Shown here piece after piece: positions 45,228 through 54,353 of a stretch of 64,000 nt of DNA. The translations under genes and the position numbers were made by a program. Source of the DNA: an uncultured Marinobacter sp. (GTDB taxonomy: Bacteria; Pseudomonadota; Gammaproteobacteria; Pseudomonadales; Oleiphilaceae). Where the stretch lies: the NCBI RefSeq assembly GCF_947259545.1, contig NZ_CAMYMK010000008.1:124001-188000 (forward strand), in the 5' to 3' direction. The notes beneath the pieces are model-generated. The model was given only the letters and a program-made list of their open reading frames with translations. It was not told the DNA's origin and searched no databases. The stretch's first letter is position 1. Every line of letters begins with the position of its first letter.

Positions 45228-46505
45228 TCAGAGCAGGGAGCGCTTCTTGCGGCGGCTGGGGTGGACAATGGCCGCCTTGACCACATTGTCCTTGATCTGC
45301 AGGACCTCGATACGATGGCCGGCGACTTTCAGGCAGACATTGGTTTCGGGGATGTTTTCCAGGGTTTCGGTGATCAGGCCATTGAGGGTTTTGGGGCCAT
45401 CCGTGGGCATTTTCCAGCCCAGGGTTTTATTGATGGTTCTGAGGGCAGTGGCGCCGTCAATAATAAAGGTGCCGTCGTCCTGGGGGATGATGTCGGGGCT
45501 GGTTGCTGCGTAATCGGTGGTGAACTCGCCGACAATCTCTTCAAGAATATCCTCAAGCGTGGCCAGCCCCAGTACGTCGCCGTATTCATCGACAACGATT
45601 CCGAAGCGGCGTTTTCCTTTCTGGAAGTTGATCAGTTGGGTATTCAGCGGCGTGCTCTCGGGAACGAAATACGGTTCCTGGCACAACTGCATGATCATGG
45701 CCTTGTTGATCTCATCGTGGAGCAGCAATTTTGAGGCACTGCGAAGATGCAGGATGCCCTGGATGTTGTTGACGTCGCCTTTGTAGACAGGAAGCCGGGT
45801 ATGCTGGCTGCTGCGAAGCTGTCGCAGGATGGTGTCCAGTTCGTCGTCCAGGTCAATCCCGACCACATCGTTCCGGGGCACCATGATGTCGTTTACCGTC
45901 ACGCTCTCCAGGTCAAGAATGCCCACCAGCATGTCTTTGTGCTTGGCAGGAATAAGGGCGCCGGCTTCGTTCACCACCGTGCGGAGTTCTTCCCGGCTCA
46001 GGTGGTCATTGGCAGCATCCTGGGGTGAGATGCCGAGGACTTTCAGAATGGCTCCGGTAAACAGGTTAACCGCCCACACCAGGGGGTAAAGGGCTTTGAG
46101 CAGTGGCCCGAGTATATGGCTGGCGGGAAACGCGATCTTCTCCGGGAACAGGGCGGCAAGGGTTTTCGGGGTCACCTCGGCAAAAATCAGGATGACCAGT
46201 GTCAGCAGTATGGTGGCAATCGCAATCCCTGCATCACCCCAGATGCGAATAGCGATGACGGTAGCGATGGCGGATGCCAGGATGTTGACGAAGTTGTTGC
46301 CTATGAGAATCACGCCGATCAGCTGATCGGTTCTCTGCAGGAGTCCCTGAGCACGTTTAGCGCCCTTGTGGCCGGTTTTGGCCATATGCTTCAGCCGGTA
46401 TCGGTTAAGGGACATCATTCCGGTTTCGGAGCTGGAGAAAAAAGCCGACAGAACGATGAGTCCAACCAATATGCTGAAGAGTACGGTAAGAGAGGTTTCG
46501 TTCAT
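45228..46505 (-). CDS. CNNM/CorC-type transporter, CorB-like
   Basis: The 425-residue protein has a DUF21/CNNM membrane domain (ILVGLIVLSAFFSSSETGMM, VILIGNNFVNILASAIATV and IATILLTLVILIFAEVTPKT), a cytoplasmic CBS pair (DIMVPRNDVVGIDLDDEL to FGIVVDEYGDVLGLATLED) and a C-terminal CorC/HlyC transporter-associated domain. Related proteins handle magnesium or other divalent ions or polyamines. Together with ypjD and ffh it keeps the conserved order known from E. coli (corB-ypjD-ffh). Its start overlaps the ypjD stop. Confidence 0.92.
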   Translation of the reverse strand: MNETSLTVLFSILVGLIVLSAFFSSSETGMMSLNRYRLKHMAKTGHKGAKRAQGLLQRTDQLIGVILIGNNFVNILASAIATVIAIRIWGDAGIAIATILLTLVILIFAEVTPKTLAALFPEKIAFPASHILGPLLKALYPLVWAVNLFTGAILKVLGISPQDAANDHLSREELRTVVNEAGALIPAKHKDMLVGILDLESVTVNDIMVPRNDVVGIDLDDELDTILRQLRSSQHTRLPVYKGDVNNIQGILHLRSASKLLLHDEINKAMIMQLCQEPYFVPESTPLNTQLINFQKGKRRFGIVVDEYGDVLGLATLEDILEEIVGEFTTDYAATSPDIIPQDDGTFIIDGATALRTINKTLGWKMPTDGPKTLNGLITETLENIPETNVCLKVAGHRIEVLQIKDNVVKAAIVHPSRRKKRSLL

Positions 46506-47302
46506 CGGTGGAACACCAGTTCAAGTACAAATTTGCTGCCGTAAAAGGCCAGCATCAGCAGTGCGCAGCCCGCGAGAGTCCAGCGACTGGCGGTGATGCC
46601 GCGCCAGCCTTTGGTGTATCGCCCAATCAGAAGGGCCACAAACACCACCAGGGACAGCAGGGAGAACAGGGTCTTGTGGGCCAGGTCCTGGGCAAACAGA
46701 TCTTTAACGAACAGCGCTCCGGTAACGATAGCCAGAATCAGCATGATTACGCCGGCCCAGACCATTTCAAACAGCAGGGATTCCATGGTCTGTAGCGGTG
46801 GCAGGTTGCGAACCAGCAGGCTGTTGTAGTTGCGCTTGAGCTGGCGATTCTGGAAATAAAACAGTGTGGCCTGAATGGCAGCCAGGGTGAACAGGCTGTA
46901 GGCTGTCACGGACAGGGCAATGTGAGAGAGCATGCCGTAGCTGTCTTCCGGTACCAGGCGGGAAGGAGTGTGGGTGATCAGTGACAGGATGATCGTAAGC
47001 CCGGCCAGCGGATAGGCACCCAGGAACAGGCTCTGAACTGGCTTTCGAAGGCTGAGTCCCAGCAGTAGAAAGACAATCAGCCAGGAAATGAGTACCGAGC
47101 TCTGGAAGAAACTGAAATCGAAACTGCCTTCCTGGTAAACGGTCTGGCCAAGCAGTAAACCATGACCGGTCAGGGCTAATAGGCCAATCAGCATGGTGAT
47201 GGCTGCATTGGTATGGACGCGCCCCCTGAAGCTGAGTGCTTGCAGGGCAGTACCAATGCTGTACAGAAAAAGAGAGGTGACCGCGAGAATCAGCGTTCCC
47301 AT
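46502..47302 (-). CDS. ypjD: YpjD-like inner-membrane protein (cytochrome c assembly/HemX family)
   Basis: The 266-residue integral membrane protein has eight hydrophobic segments (for example LILAVTSLFLYSIGTALQAL, WLIVFLLLGLSLRKP and LAGLTIILSLITHTPSRL). The conserved HIALSVTAYSLFTLAAIQAT segment and a WAG/TKGWRG end match the YpjD/CcsA-related family, which resembles heme-handling proteins. The exact role is unknown. It is coupled to the CorB-like gene by a 4-base overlap and is divergent from ffh, as in E. coli. Confidence 0.9.
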   Translation of the reverse strand: MGTLILAVTSLFLYSIGTALQALSFRGRVHTNAAITMLIGLLALTGHGLLLGQTVYQEGSFDFSFFQSSVLISWLIVFLLLGLSLRKPVQSLFLGAYPLAGLTIILSLITHTPSRLVPEDSYGMLSHIALSVTAYSLFTLAAIQATLFYFQNRQLKRNYNSLLVRNLPPLQTMESLLFEMVWAGVIMLILAIVTGALFVKDLFAQDLAHKTLFSLLSLVVFVALLIGRYTKGWRGITASRWTLAGCALLMLAFYGSKFVLELVFHR

Positions 47303-47362
47303 GACTTCCTTTAACCACTGTCTGACTGGGGATCGGTGCGGATAGTCACCGATTTGACCGGG

Positions 47363-47395
47363 TTGGTCGTTTCAGGGCGATAGTCTGGTTATAAT
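47363..47395 (+). promoter_or_regulatory. candidate promoter of ffh
   Basis: A perfect -10 hexamer TATAAT lies at 47390-47395, 86 bases before the ffh start. TTGGTC at 47363-47368 is a possible -35 but at 21 bases spacing; TCGTTT at 47367-47372 has the ideal spacing but poor match. Confidence 0.45.
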
Positions 47396-47481
47396 GTCGC
47401 GATTATGCAACAGGAATCAAGGAGCCGGGTTCCGGCTTTGTGGTTTGTGCACTCAATTTATCCGGGGTACGGAAGAGCAAC

Positions 47482-48870
47482 ATGTTTGAAAACCTCCAAG
47501 ACCGACTTTCCGGTAGCCTGCGCAAAATTTCCGGCCAGGCGCGGCTTACCGATGACAATATCAAGGACACGCTGCGCGAAGTGCGAAAGGCGCTGCTGGA
47601 GGCAGACGTTGCCCTGCCGGTGGTCAAGGACTTCATAGAAGGTGTCCGCCAACGCGCCGTCGGCCAGGAAGTGCAGCGCAGTCTTACGCCGGGCCAGGTG
47701 TTCGTAAAGGTCGTCCAGCAGGAACTTGAGCGGGTCATGGGTGAGGGTAATGAATCCCTCAACCTGTCTGTGCAGCCGCCAGCGGTCATTATGATGGCTG
47801 GCCTGCAGGGTGCGGGTAAAACCACAACGGTGGCCAAGCTCTCCCGATTGCTAAAGGAGCGCCAGAAAAAATCGGTGATGGTGGTCAGTGCCGACATCTA
47901 CCGCCCTGCCGCTATCCGGCAACTGGAAACTCTGGCCGGTGAGGTCGGGGTGGAGTTTTTCCCCAGTTCCTCGGATCAGGATCCGGTGGACATTGCCGAA
48001 GGCGCCATCGCAGCAGCCCGTAAAAAGCATATAGATGTCGTGATCCTGGATACGGCCGGTCGCTTGCATGTGGATGAGCAGATGATGGGCGAGATCGGAC
48101 GACTGCATAAGGCGGTCAACCCGGTGGAAACCCTGTTCGTGGTCGATGCGATGACCGGTCAGGACGCTGCCAATACCGCCAAGGCCTTTAATGATGCCTT
48201 GCCGCTGACCGGTGTGGTGCTGACCAAGACCGATGGCGATGCCCGTGGCGGTGCGGCGCTGTCAGTGCGCCACATTACCGGTAAGCCCATCAAGTTCCTC
48301 GGTATTGGTGAAAAGTCCGATGCCCTTGAGCCTTTCTACCCGGATCGGGTGGCTTCGCGGATTCTGGGGATGGGGGATGTGCTCTCCCTTATAGAGGAGG
48401 CTGAGCGCAAGCTGGACCAGAAGAAGGCCCAGAAGCTGACCAAGAAGATCAAGAAGGGCAAGAGTTTCGATCTTGAGGACTTTCGTGATCAGTTGCAGCA
48501 AATGAAAAGCATGGGCGGTGTTGCCGGCCTGATGGACAAGCTGCCGGGTATGGGGCAGATGGCCCAGGTGGCCCAGCAGCAGGTGAATGACAAGTCCATG
48601 GGGCAGATGGAGGCGATCATTTGCTCTATGACACCGAAAGAGCGTCGTTACCCGGATGTCATCAATAACTCCCGCAAGCGCCGTATAGCGACGGGGTCCG
48701 GCACCCAGATTCAGGATGTGAACCGTCTGCTCAAGCAGCACAAGCAGATGCAGAAGATGATGAAGAAATTCGGTAAAAAAGGCGGTATGGCCAATATGAT
48801 GCGAGGCCTTGGTGGTATGATGCCTCCGGGCGGAGGCGGTGGTGGTATGCCGCCATTTGGCCGTATGTAG
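47482..48870 (+). CDS. ffh: signal recognition particle protein Ffh
   Basis: GTPase of the signal recognition particle that binds signal sequences of nascent membrane proteins. The 462 residues are N-domain (FENLQDRLSGSLRKISG), G-domain (GLQGAGKTTTVAKLSR, DTAGRLHVDEQM, TKTDGDARGG) and methionine-rich M-domain (MEAIICSMTPKERRYPDVI, KQHKQMQKMMKKF). The tail is glycine-rich (PPGGGGGGMPPFGRM). The ATG at 47482 gives the conserved MFENL start. It precedes the rpsP operon, which has its own promoter. Confidence 0.97.
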   Translation: MFENLQDRLSGSLRKISGQARLTDDNIKDTLREVRKALLEADVALPVVKDFIEGVRQRAVGQEVQRSLTPGQVFVKVVQQELERVMGEGNESLNLSVQPPAVIMMAGLQGAGKTTTVAKLSRLLKERQKKSVMVVSADIYRPAAIRQLETLAGEVGVEFFPSSSDQDPVDIAEGAIAAARKKHIDVVILDTAGRLHVDEQMMGEIGRLHKAVNPVETLFVVDAMTGQDAANTAKAFNDALPLTGVVLTKTDGDARGGAALSVRHITGKPIKFLGIGEKSDALEPFYPDRVASRILGMGDVLSLIEEAERKLDQKKAQKLTKKIKKGKSFDLEDFRDQLQQMKSMGGVAGLMDKLPGMGQMAQVAQQQVNDKSMGQMEAIICSMTPKERRYPDVINNSRKRRIATGSGTQIQDVNRLLKQHKQMQKMMKKFGKKGGMANMMRGLGGMMPPGGGGGGMPPFGRM

Positions 48871-48911
48871 AAAGCCGTACGCAGAAAACCGGGTTTCACT
48901 GAGTTTCCCTG

Positions 48912-48940
48912 TTTTCATTGGCGCTTTTTTAGCATAGAAT
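48912..48940 (+). promoter_or_regulatory. promoter of the rpsP-rimM-trmD-rplS operon
   Basis: The -35 TTTTCA at 48912-48917 and -10 TAGAAT at 48935-48940 are separated by exactly 17 bases. They lie 93 bases upstream of rpsP, leaving a leader of about 85 bases with some hairpin potential (TTCACGC and GGGTGTGAA). Confidence 0.6.
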
Positions 48941-49032
48941 AGCGCCCCTTTCGAGTATGGGTCTTCACGCTGGCCAGTTTTGGCGGGTGTGAATCGTACA
49001 AAGTTCGTACAACAGAACAGGATATTGGTTAA

Positions 49033-49272
49033 ATGGTAACAATCCGTTTGGCTCGCGGCGGCTCAAAGAAGCGCCCGTTCTATCACCTGACAGTCACCGA
49101 CAGCCGCAAATCCCGCGACGGTCGTTTTATTGAGCGTGTTGGCTTCTTCAACCCGGTTGCCCGTGGTCAGGAAGAGCGTCTGCGCGTTGATCGTGATCGT
49201 GTTGAGTTCTGGCTGGGCCAGGGTGCTCAGGCTACCGATCGCGTTGCCCAGCTGCTGAAGGGCGCTGAGTAA
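49033..49272 (+). CDS. rpsP: 30S ribosomal protein S16
   Basis: Ribosomal protein S16, 79 residues, starting [19 protein letters not shown] and containing [21 protein letters not shown], quoted in part as [14 protein letters not shown]. Length and sequence are standard. It is the first gene of the conserved rpsP-rimM-trmD-rplS operon. Confidence 0.98.
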   Translation: MVTIRLARGGSKKRPFYHLTVTDSRKSRDGRFIERVGFFNPVARGQEERLRVDRDRVEFWLGQGAQATDRVAQLLKGAE

Positions 49273-49299
49273 TTACGCTTTAACACCGGGGTTGATGGC

Positions 49300-49827
49300 A
49301 TGACACAGCATTCGCAGGAAACTGTGATTGGCCGGATTACCTCGGTATTTGGGGTCAAGGGATGGCTTAAGGTTTATTCCTACACCGACCCCAGGGAAGG
49401 AATACTGAACTACCGCGACTGGATTCTGGTCCTTAATGGTAAGCGTATTCCGGCCAGGCTTGAGGAAGGTCGCCGCCAGGGGCAGGGGATCGTCGTCAGG
49501 CTGAAAGGTATAAATGATCGTGATCTGGCGCACACCTACTGTGGTGCGGAGGTCAAGGTTCCGACCGCTGAACTGCCGGCGCTTCCCGAGGGGGAGTACT
49601 ACTGGCACCAGCTGGAGGGGCTTGATGTCTTCACTGTCGAGGATGAATGCCTGGGTGTGGTGGATCATCTGATCGAGACAGGCTCCAATGACGTTCTGGT
49701 GGTGAAGTCCAACGAGGCTTCCATCGACCAGCGTGAAAGGCTGATTCCCTATCTTCCGGATCAGGTGGTTCGGGAAGTGGATCTGGCCGCGAAGCGCATG
49801 GTTGTCGACTGGGATCCGGAGTTCTGA
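49300..49827 (+). CDS. rimM: ribosome maturation factor RimM
   Basis: RimM helps assemble the 3' domain of 16S rRNA and binds ribosomal protein S19. The 175 residues have the N-terminal beta barrel ([21 protein letters not shown], quoted in part as [18 protein letters not shown]) and the C-terminal PRC-barrel ([18 protein letters not shown] and [17 protein letters not shown]). It lies 27 bases after rpsP and 2 bases before the trmD start. Confidence 0.96.
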   Translation: MTQHSQETVIGRITSVFGVKGWLKVYSYTDPREGILNYRDWILVLNGKRIPARLEEGRRQGQGIVVRLKGINDRDLAHTYCGAEVKVPTAELPALPEGEYYWHQLEGLDVFTVEDECLGVVDHLIETGSNDVLVVKSNEASIDQRERLIPYLPDQVVREVDLAAKRMVVDWDPEF

Positions 49828-49829
49828 GG

Positions 49830-50588
49830 GTGTGGATTGGCGCAGTCAGTCTGTTCCCGGAAATGTTCAGTGCGGTAACTGATTATGGCATTACCGGCAG
49901 GGCAGTTCGTGATGGTCTTCTGACCTTTAAGAGCTGGAACCCGCGGGAATTTACCCATGATCGTCATCGTACGGTGGATGACCGGCCCTATGGTGGTGGT
50001 CCTGGCATGCTGATGAAGATGCAGCCTCTGCGGGATGCGATCCATGCGGCCAGGGAATCGGCACCCGGCAAAGCCTGTGTTGTTTATCTCTCACCCCAGG
50101 GTGAGACGCTGAATCAGTCTGTTGTTGAGTCCCTTGCGGCGGAAGAGCAGTTGATTCTGGTGGCGGGCCGTTACGAGGGTGTCGACGAGCGCCTGATATC
50201 GGCAGAAGTCGATCGGGAAGTGTCGCTGGGGGATTTTGTCCTGTCCGGTGGCGAGCTGGCAGCCATGGCTGTCATTGATGCGGTTACGCGCCTCATCCCC
50301 GGAGCGCTGGGTCATGCGCAGTCGGCAGAGCAGGATTCCTTTGCCGACGGTTTGCTGGATTGTCCGCACTACACCCGGCCCGAGGTTTACGAAGGTCAGG
50401 CGGTGCCGGATGTTTTGTTAGGCGGTCACCATGATCAGATCCGGCGTTGGCGGCTCAAGCAGTCGCTGAGGCGAACCCGGGAGCGACGCCCCGACCTGCT
50501 GGAAAAGCGGGTGTTGACGGACGAAGAGCGTGAGCTGCTGGAAGAGATTTTGAACGAACCGGGTGCCTCTGAATCATCAGGGCATTAA
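49830..50588 (+). CDS. trmD: tRNA (guanine-37-N1)-methyltransferase
   Basis: TrmD makes m1G37 in tRNAs and prevents frameshifts. It is a SPOUT enzyme of 252 residues. The start is a GTG at 49830 reading [13 protein letters not shown], as in E. coli. Conserved segments are [20 protein letters not shown], the knotted SAM site [13 protein letters not shown] and [15 protein letters not shown]. The C-terminus is a helical domain. It is third in the operon. Confidence 0.97.
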   Translation: MWIGAVSLFPEMFSAVTDYGITGRAVRDGLLTFKSWNPREFTHDRHRTVDDRPYGGGPGMLMKMQPLRDAIHAARESAPGKACVVYLSPQGETLNQSVVESLAAEEQLILVAGRYEGVDERLISAEVDREVSLGDFVLSGGELAAMAVIDAVTRLIPGALGHAQSAEQDSFADGLLDCPHYTRPEVYEGQAVPDVLLGGHHDQIRRWRLKQSLRRTRERRPDLLEKRVLTDEERELLEEILNEPGASESSGH

Positions 50589-50612
50589 AAGATTGGGTAT
50601 CAGGAGCATACG

Positions 50613-50969
50613 ATGAGCGGCAAGAACAACATCATCAGTCAACTTGAAGCAGAACAGATGACCAAGGAAATCCCTGCGTTCGCGCCGGGCGACACCGTGG
50701 TTATCCAGGTTCGCGTAACTGAAGGCAACCGTGAGCGTCTGCAGGCGTTCGAAGGCGTTGTTATCGGTAAGCGTAACCGTGGCATGAACTCTTCCTTCAC
50801 TGTTCGTAAGATTTCTTACGGTGTGGGTGTCGAGCGTACTTTCCAGACTCACTCCAAGCTGATCGACAGCATTAAAGTGAAGCGTCGTGGTGATGTGCGC
50901 CAGGCCAAGCTTTACTACCTGCGCGACCTGTCTGGCAAGGCAGCTCGTATCAAGGAGAAGCTGGGCTGA
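50613..50969 (+). CDS. rplS: 50S ribosomal protein L19
   Basis: Ribosomal protein L19, 118 residues, with the conserved [20 protein letters not shown] and [20 protein letters not shown], and the basic end [20 protein letters not shown]. It is last in its operon and is followed by a clear terminator. Confidence 0.98.
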   Translation: MSGKNNIISQLEAEQMTKEIPAFAPGDTVVIQVRVTEGNRERLQAFEGVVIGKRNRGMNSSFTVRKISYGVGVERTFQTHSKLIDSIKVKRRGDVRQAKLYYLRDLSGKAARIKEKLG

Positions 50970-51002
50970 TCAGCATTGTGCTGAACAGAGTGCTTCAGGA
51001 AA

Positions 51003-51025
51003 AGGCAGCCATGGGCTGCCTTTTT
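51003..51025 (+). terminator. Rho-independent terminator after rplS
   Basis: GGCAGCC (51004-51010) pairs with GGCTGCC (51014-51020) around ATG. An A before and a T-run (TTTTT) after the stem complete a classic terminator, 34 bases after the rplS stop. Confidence 0.93.
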
Positions 51026-51077
51026 CGTGTCTGGCTGTTATAAACAGGGCTCCTAGCTCATTGCCCCGGAAACATAC

Positions 51078-52010
51078 ATGGTGTCTCAACGCAGATCCCG
51101 ACCGGAACCCAGGCCCGATGACGAAGCGCTGATCACGCGCTTTACTGATGCCATCTGGCTGGAAGACGGCCTGGGTGAGCAAACCCGGATGGCTTACCGC
51201 AATGACCTTGAGCGTTTGGCGGCGTGGTTGGCGGATCAGCCAGGGCAGCCCTTGCTGAGGGCGGTGCGGCGAGTGGATCTTCTTGCCTGGATTTCCCGTG
51301 GGCTGGCGGACGGTGCCAAAACCTCCACAGCAGCTCGCCGATTATCAGGTTTGCGGCGTTTCTATAGATATCTGCTGCGTGAGGGGGTAATCAGTGAAGA
51401 CCCCACCTTGCAGATTGACAGCCCCCGCCTGCCCCGCCGGTTGCCGGACTCCCTGTCCGAGCAGGATGTTGATGCATTGCTGGATGAACCCGATCCGGCA
51501 GTGCCCATAGAATTGCGTGACAAGGCGATGTTGGAGATTCTCTATGGTTGCGGACTGCGGGTCTCGGAGTTGACGGAACTGCGAGTGGATCAGGTTAATC
51601 TCCGTCAGGGCGTGGTGCGAATCACTGGCAAGGGTAACAAGGAGCGATTGGTGCCCCTTGGGGAAGAGGCCGTGGACTGGCTGGTGCAGTACATGAAGGA
51701 AGGGCGATCTGAATTGCTAAAAGGTCGCTCTTCGGATGCATTGTTTCCAGGCAACCGTCCCGTGGCGATGACCCGTCAGACCTTCTGGCACAGGATTCGT
51801 CACTACGCCATGCGTGCGGGCATTAACAAGCACTTGTCCCCGCACACCCTGCGTCATGCGTTTGCGACGCACCTGCTGAACCATGGCGCGGACCTGCGGG
51901 TCGTCCAGATGTTGCTGGGACACTCGGATCTCTCGACAACGCAGATATACACCCATGTTGCGCGGCAGCGCCTGCAGTCCCTGCATCAAGCCCATCATCC
52001 CCGTGGCTGA
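51078..52010 (+). CDS. xerD: tyrosine recombinase XerD
   Basis: Site-specific recombinase that resolves chromosome dimers at dif with XerC. The 310 residues have the SAM-like N-terminal domain (LGEQTRMAYRNDLERLAAWL) and the catalytic domain with arginine in YGCGLRVSELTEL, lysine in GKGNKERLVPL, the HxxR box in SPHTLRHAFATHLL, histidine in LLGHSDLSTTQIY and the tyrosine nucleophile in that last segment. Its place before dsbC and recJ is typical of XerD rather than XerC. No dif site is visible here. Confidence 0.94.
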   Translation: MVSQRRSRPEPRPDDEALITRFTDAIWLEDGLGEQTRMAYRNDLERLAAWLADQPGQPLLRAVRRVDLLAWISRGLADGAKTSTAARRLSGLRRFYRYLLREGVISEDPTLQIDSPRLPRRLPDSLSEQDVDALLDEPDPAVPIELRDKAMLEILYGCGLRVSELTELRVDQVNLRQGVVRITGKGNKERLVPLGEEAVDWLVQYMKEGRSELLKGRSSDALFPGNRPVAMTRQTFWHRIRHYAMRAGINKHLSPHTLRHAFATHLLNHGADLRVVQMLLGHSDLSTTQIYTHVARQRLQSLHQAHHPRG

Positions 52011-52146
52011 GGGGTGAGGTTTCCGGTAAGGTTGGTAGCCTTGAGATCAGACCTGAACTTTAACGTCGTCAGAGTGTCGCAGTAGTTTGAGCGAATAGGC
52101 TTGGGGAGTTTCCAAGCTTGAACAATAACCGAAAGCGGAAGACATT

Positions 52147-52884
52147 ATGTTGGTCAGAAAATTGTTTGCATTCACCCAGGCAGTCGCCCTGATATTGGTC
52201 GGCAGCCAGGTCGCGATGGCCGGCGAGACGGAGGACCGGATCGCCGAGCGGCTCACAGCGGCCATCCCGGGCCTTAAAGTGACTGAGGTTCGCGAGTCCG
52301 AGGCACCCGGATTGTATGAGGTATACAGTAATAACGGTGACACCATCTATACCACCCAGGATGGTGACTACCTGCTGACGGGGGATTTGTTGCAGGTAAC
52401 CGATAACGGTATTGCCAACGTGTCGGAAAAAAATCGGGCCATCGTGCGTAAGTCGCAGATGGAAGAGTTTGGTGCCAGGGGAGTGATCAGTTATCCCGCT
52501 GATGGTGAAGAAAAGGCTGAAATTGCCGTCTTTACCGATATCGATTGCCCATACTGCCGTAAACTGCATGCCGAGATGGATGAGCTCAATAGCTATGGCA
52601 TTACCGTCCATTACTACGGTTTTCCCCGTTCCGGGCCAAATACGCCTTCTTTCAATAAATACGTTTCGGTCTGGTGCAGTGACGATCAGCAGGCAGCCAT
52701 GAACGCTGCCAAGTCCGGAAAGCCGGTTGATGCAAGTACGTGTGAGAACCCGGTCAGGGACCAGTTCGCTCTGGGAGGGCAGGTTGGTGTTACTGGAACG
52801 CCCGCCATCGTGCTGGACGACGGTAACATGGTTCGTGGTTACGTTCCGGCCCGGAAACTGGCTGAAGGACTTGATCTGCTGTGA
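52147..52884 (+). CDS. dsbC: periplasmic thiol:disulfide isomerase DsbC
   Basis: DsbC shuffles wrong disulfides in periplasmic proteins. The 245 residues have a signal peptide (hydrophobic core FTQAVALILVGSQVAMA), an N-terminal dimerisation domain (DRIAERLTAAIPGLKVTEV) and a C-terminal thioredoxin fold with the active site CPYC in TDIDCPYCRKLH and the cis-proline GVTGTPAIVL. It is the second gene in the conserved xerD-dsbC-hom-thrC-recJ order. Confidence 0.96.
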   Translation: MLVRKLFAFTQAVALILVGSQVAMAGETEDRIAERLTAAIPGLKVTEVRESEAPGLYEVYSNNGDTIYTTQDGDYLLTGDLLQVTDNGIANVSEKNRAIVRKSQMEEFGARGVISYPADGEEKAEIAVFTDIDCPYCRKLHAEMDELNSYGITVHYYGFPRSGPNTPSFNKYVSVWCSDDQQAAMNAAKSGKPVDASTCENPVRDQFALGGQVGVTGTPAIVLDDGNMVRGYVPARKLAEGLDLL

Positions 52885-52946
52885 CGCCGCGGGTGCCGGA
52901 GCAGATCCGGCATCCTGAAGGAATCGCCATAGCGATAATGCGGGGC

Positions 52947-52975
52947 TTATTCAGCGTGCCCTTAATCGGTATACT
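52947..52975 (+). promoter_or_regulatory. candidate promoter of hom-thrC
   Basis: The -10 TATACT lies at 52970-52975 with a poor -35 (TTATTC at 52947-52952) at 17-base spacing, 66 bases before the hom start. A hairpin (TGCCGGA/TCCGGCA, 52894-52912) separates it from dsbC. Confidence 0.4.
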
Positions 52976-53040
52976 ATGGCCTCTCGATACAACCCCAAGA
53001 AAACCCATCAGCACCCCCAAGCGGGATCAGAGGTGAAAGT

Positions 53041-54342
53041 TTGAAAGACGTCAGTGTCGGAATCTGCGGATTGGGAACCGTTGGCGGCGGTACATTCAAT
53101 GTATTGACCCGAAACGCCAAAATCATTGCGGGCCGTGCCGGCTGCAATATCCGGATTGGCCGGGTGGCTAGCCGAACCCCCCGGGAAGATATTGATATGG
53201 ACGGTATTCCGTTCAGCACCGACATTTTCGACGTCATCAACGATCCTGACATTGATGTTGTGGTGGAGTTGATTGGTGGGTATGAGGCAGCCCGGGAACT
53301 GGTGCTGGCAGCCATCAAGAATGGCAAGCACGTGGTGACGGCCAATAAGGCCCTGATCGCTGTTCACGGTAATGAGATCTTCGAGGCGGCTGAAAAGGCC
53401 AACGTTATTGTTGCCTATGAAGCCGGCGTTGCCGGTGGCATTCCGGTGATCAAATCGGTTCGTGAGGGCATGGCCGCCAACCGTATCGACTGGATTGCCG
53501 GCATCATCAACGGCACCGGTAACTACATCCTGACCGAGATGCGTGCTGGCCGTGAATTTGCGGAAGTGTTGAAGGAAGCCCAGGATCTGGGGTATGCGGA
53601 AGCCGATCCGACCTTTGATGTTGAGGGTATCGATGCCGCACACAAACTGACCATTCTGGCTTCCGCCGGTTTTGGTGTACCGCTGCAGTTCGAAAGAGCT
53701 TATACCGAGGGCATCTCGCAAATCACGCCTTATGATATTGCTCACGCGGAACTGCTGGGCTATCGGATCAAGCACCTTGGCATTGCTCGCCGTCGTGATG
53801 ACGGCATTGAACTGCGTGTGCATCCGACGCTGGTGCCGCGCAGTCACCTGATCGCTCAGGTCGATGGCGTGCTCAACGCTGTACTTGTCGATGGCGATGC
53901 CGTCGGCCAGACCATGTACTACGGCCCGGGTGCCGGCGACGAGGCGACCGCCTCAGCAGTCATTGCGGATATCGTCGACGTTGCTCGCACGGTTGCGGCC
54001 GGAAGCTCCCAGCGGGTGCCGTACCTCGGCTTCGATCCGTCTTCTCTGGAAGACCTGGATGTGCTGCCGATGGAGGATATCCAGTCGGCGTATTATCTGC
54101 GAATCACAGCCATGGATCATCCTGGTGTACTGGCCAAGGTGGCCTCGATTCTCAGCGAGCATGGCATCAACATCGAGTCGATCATGCAGAAGGAGTCCGA
54201 GCTGAAAGACGGTCGTATTCCGGTGATCATCCTGACCCACACGGTCCAGGAGCGCCAGGTGAACCGTGCTATTGAAGAGCTGGAAGCCCTGACGGACATC
54301 GATGGCAAGGTTGTTCGCATCCGCGCTGAAAACTTTAACTGA
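53041..54342 (+). CDS. hom: homoserine dehydrogenase
   Basis: Reduces aspartate semialdehyde to homoserine for threonine and methionine. The start is a TTG at 53041 behind GAGGTGAAAG, giving KDVSVGICGLGTVGGGTF, the NAD(P)-binding start. The 433 residues include VVTANKALIA and GIINGTGNYILTEMRAG, plus a C-terminal ACT domain (YYLRITAMDHPGVLAKVASI) for threonine feedback. It is a stand-alone enzyme without aspartokinase. It is 11 bases before thrC. Confidence 0.96.
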   Translation: MKDVSVGICGLGTVGGGTFNVLTRNAKIIAGRAGCNIRIGRVASRTPREDIDMDGIPFSTDIFDVINDPDIDVVVELIGGYEAARELVLAAIKNGKHVVTANKALIAVHGNEIFEAAEKANVIVAYEAGVAGGIPVIKSVREGMAANRIDWIAGIINGTGNYILTEMRAGREFAEVLKEAQDLGYAEADPTFDVEGIDAAHKLTILASAGFGVPLQFERAYTEGISQITPYDIAHAELLGYRIKHLGIARRRDDGIELRVHPTLVPRSHLIAQVDGVLNAVLVDGDAVGQTMYYGPGAGDEATASAVIADIVDVARTVAAGSSQRVPYLGFDPSSLEDLDVLPMEDIQSAYYLRITAMDHPGVLAKVASILSEHGINIESIMQKESELKDGRIPVIILTHTVQERQVNRAIEELEALTDIDGKVVRIRAENFN

Positions 54343-54353
54343 CAGGTACGCAC

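Noticed and set aside
48920..48946. GGCGCT/AGCGCC hairpin after ffh as a terminator
   Set aside because: The 6-base stem has a 15-base loop and no T-run after it, and it overlaps the -10 of the rpsP promoter.
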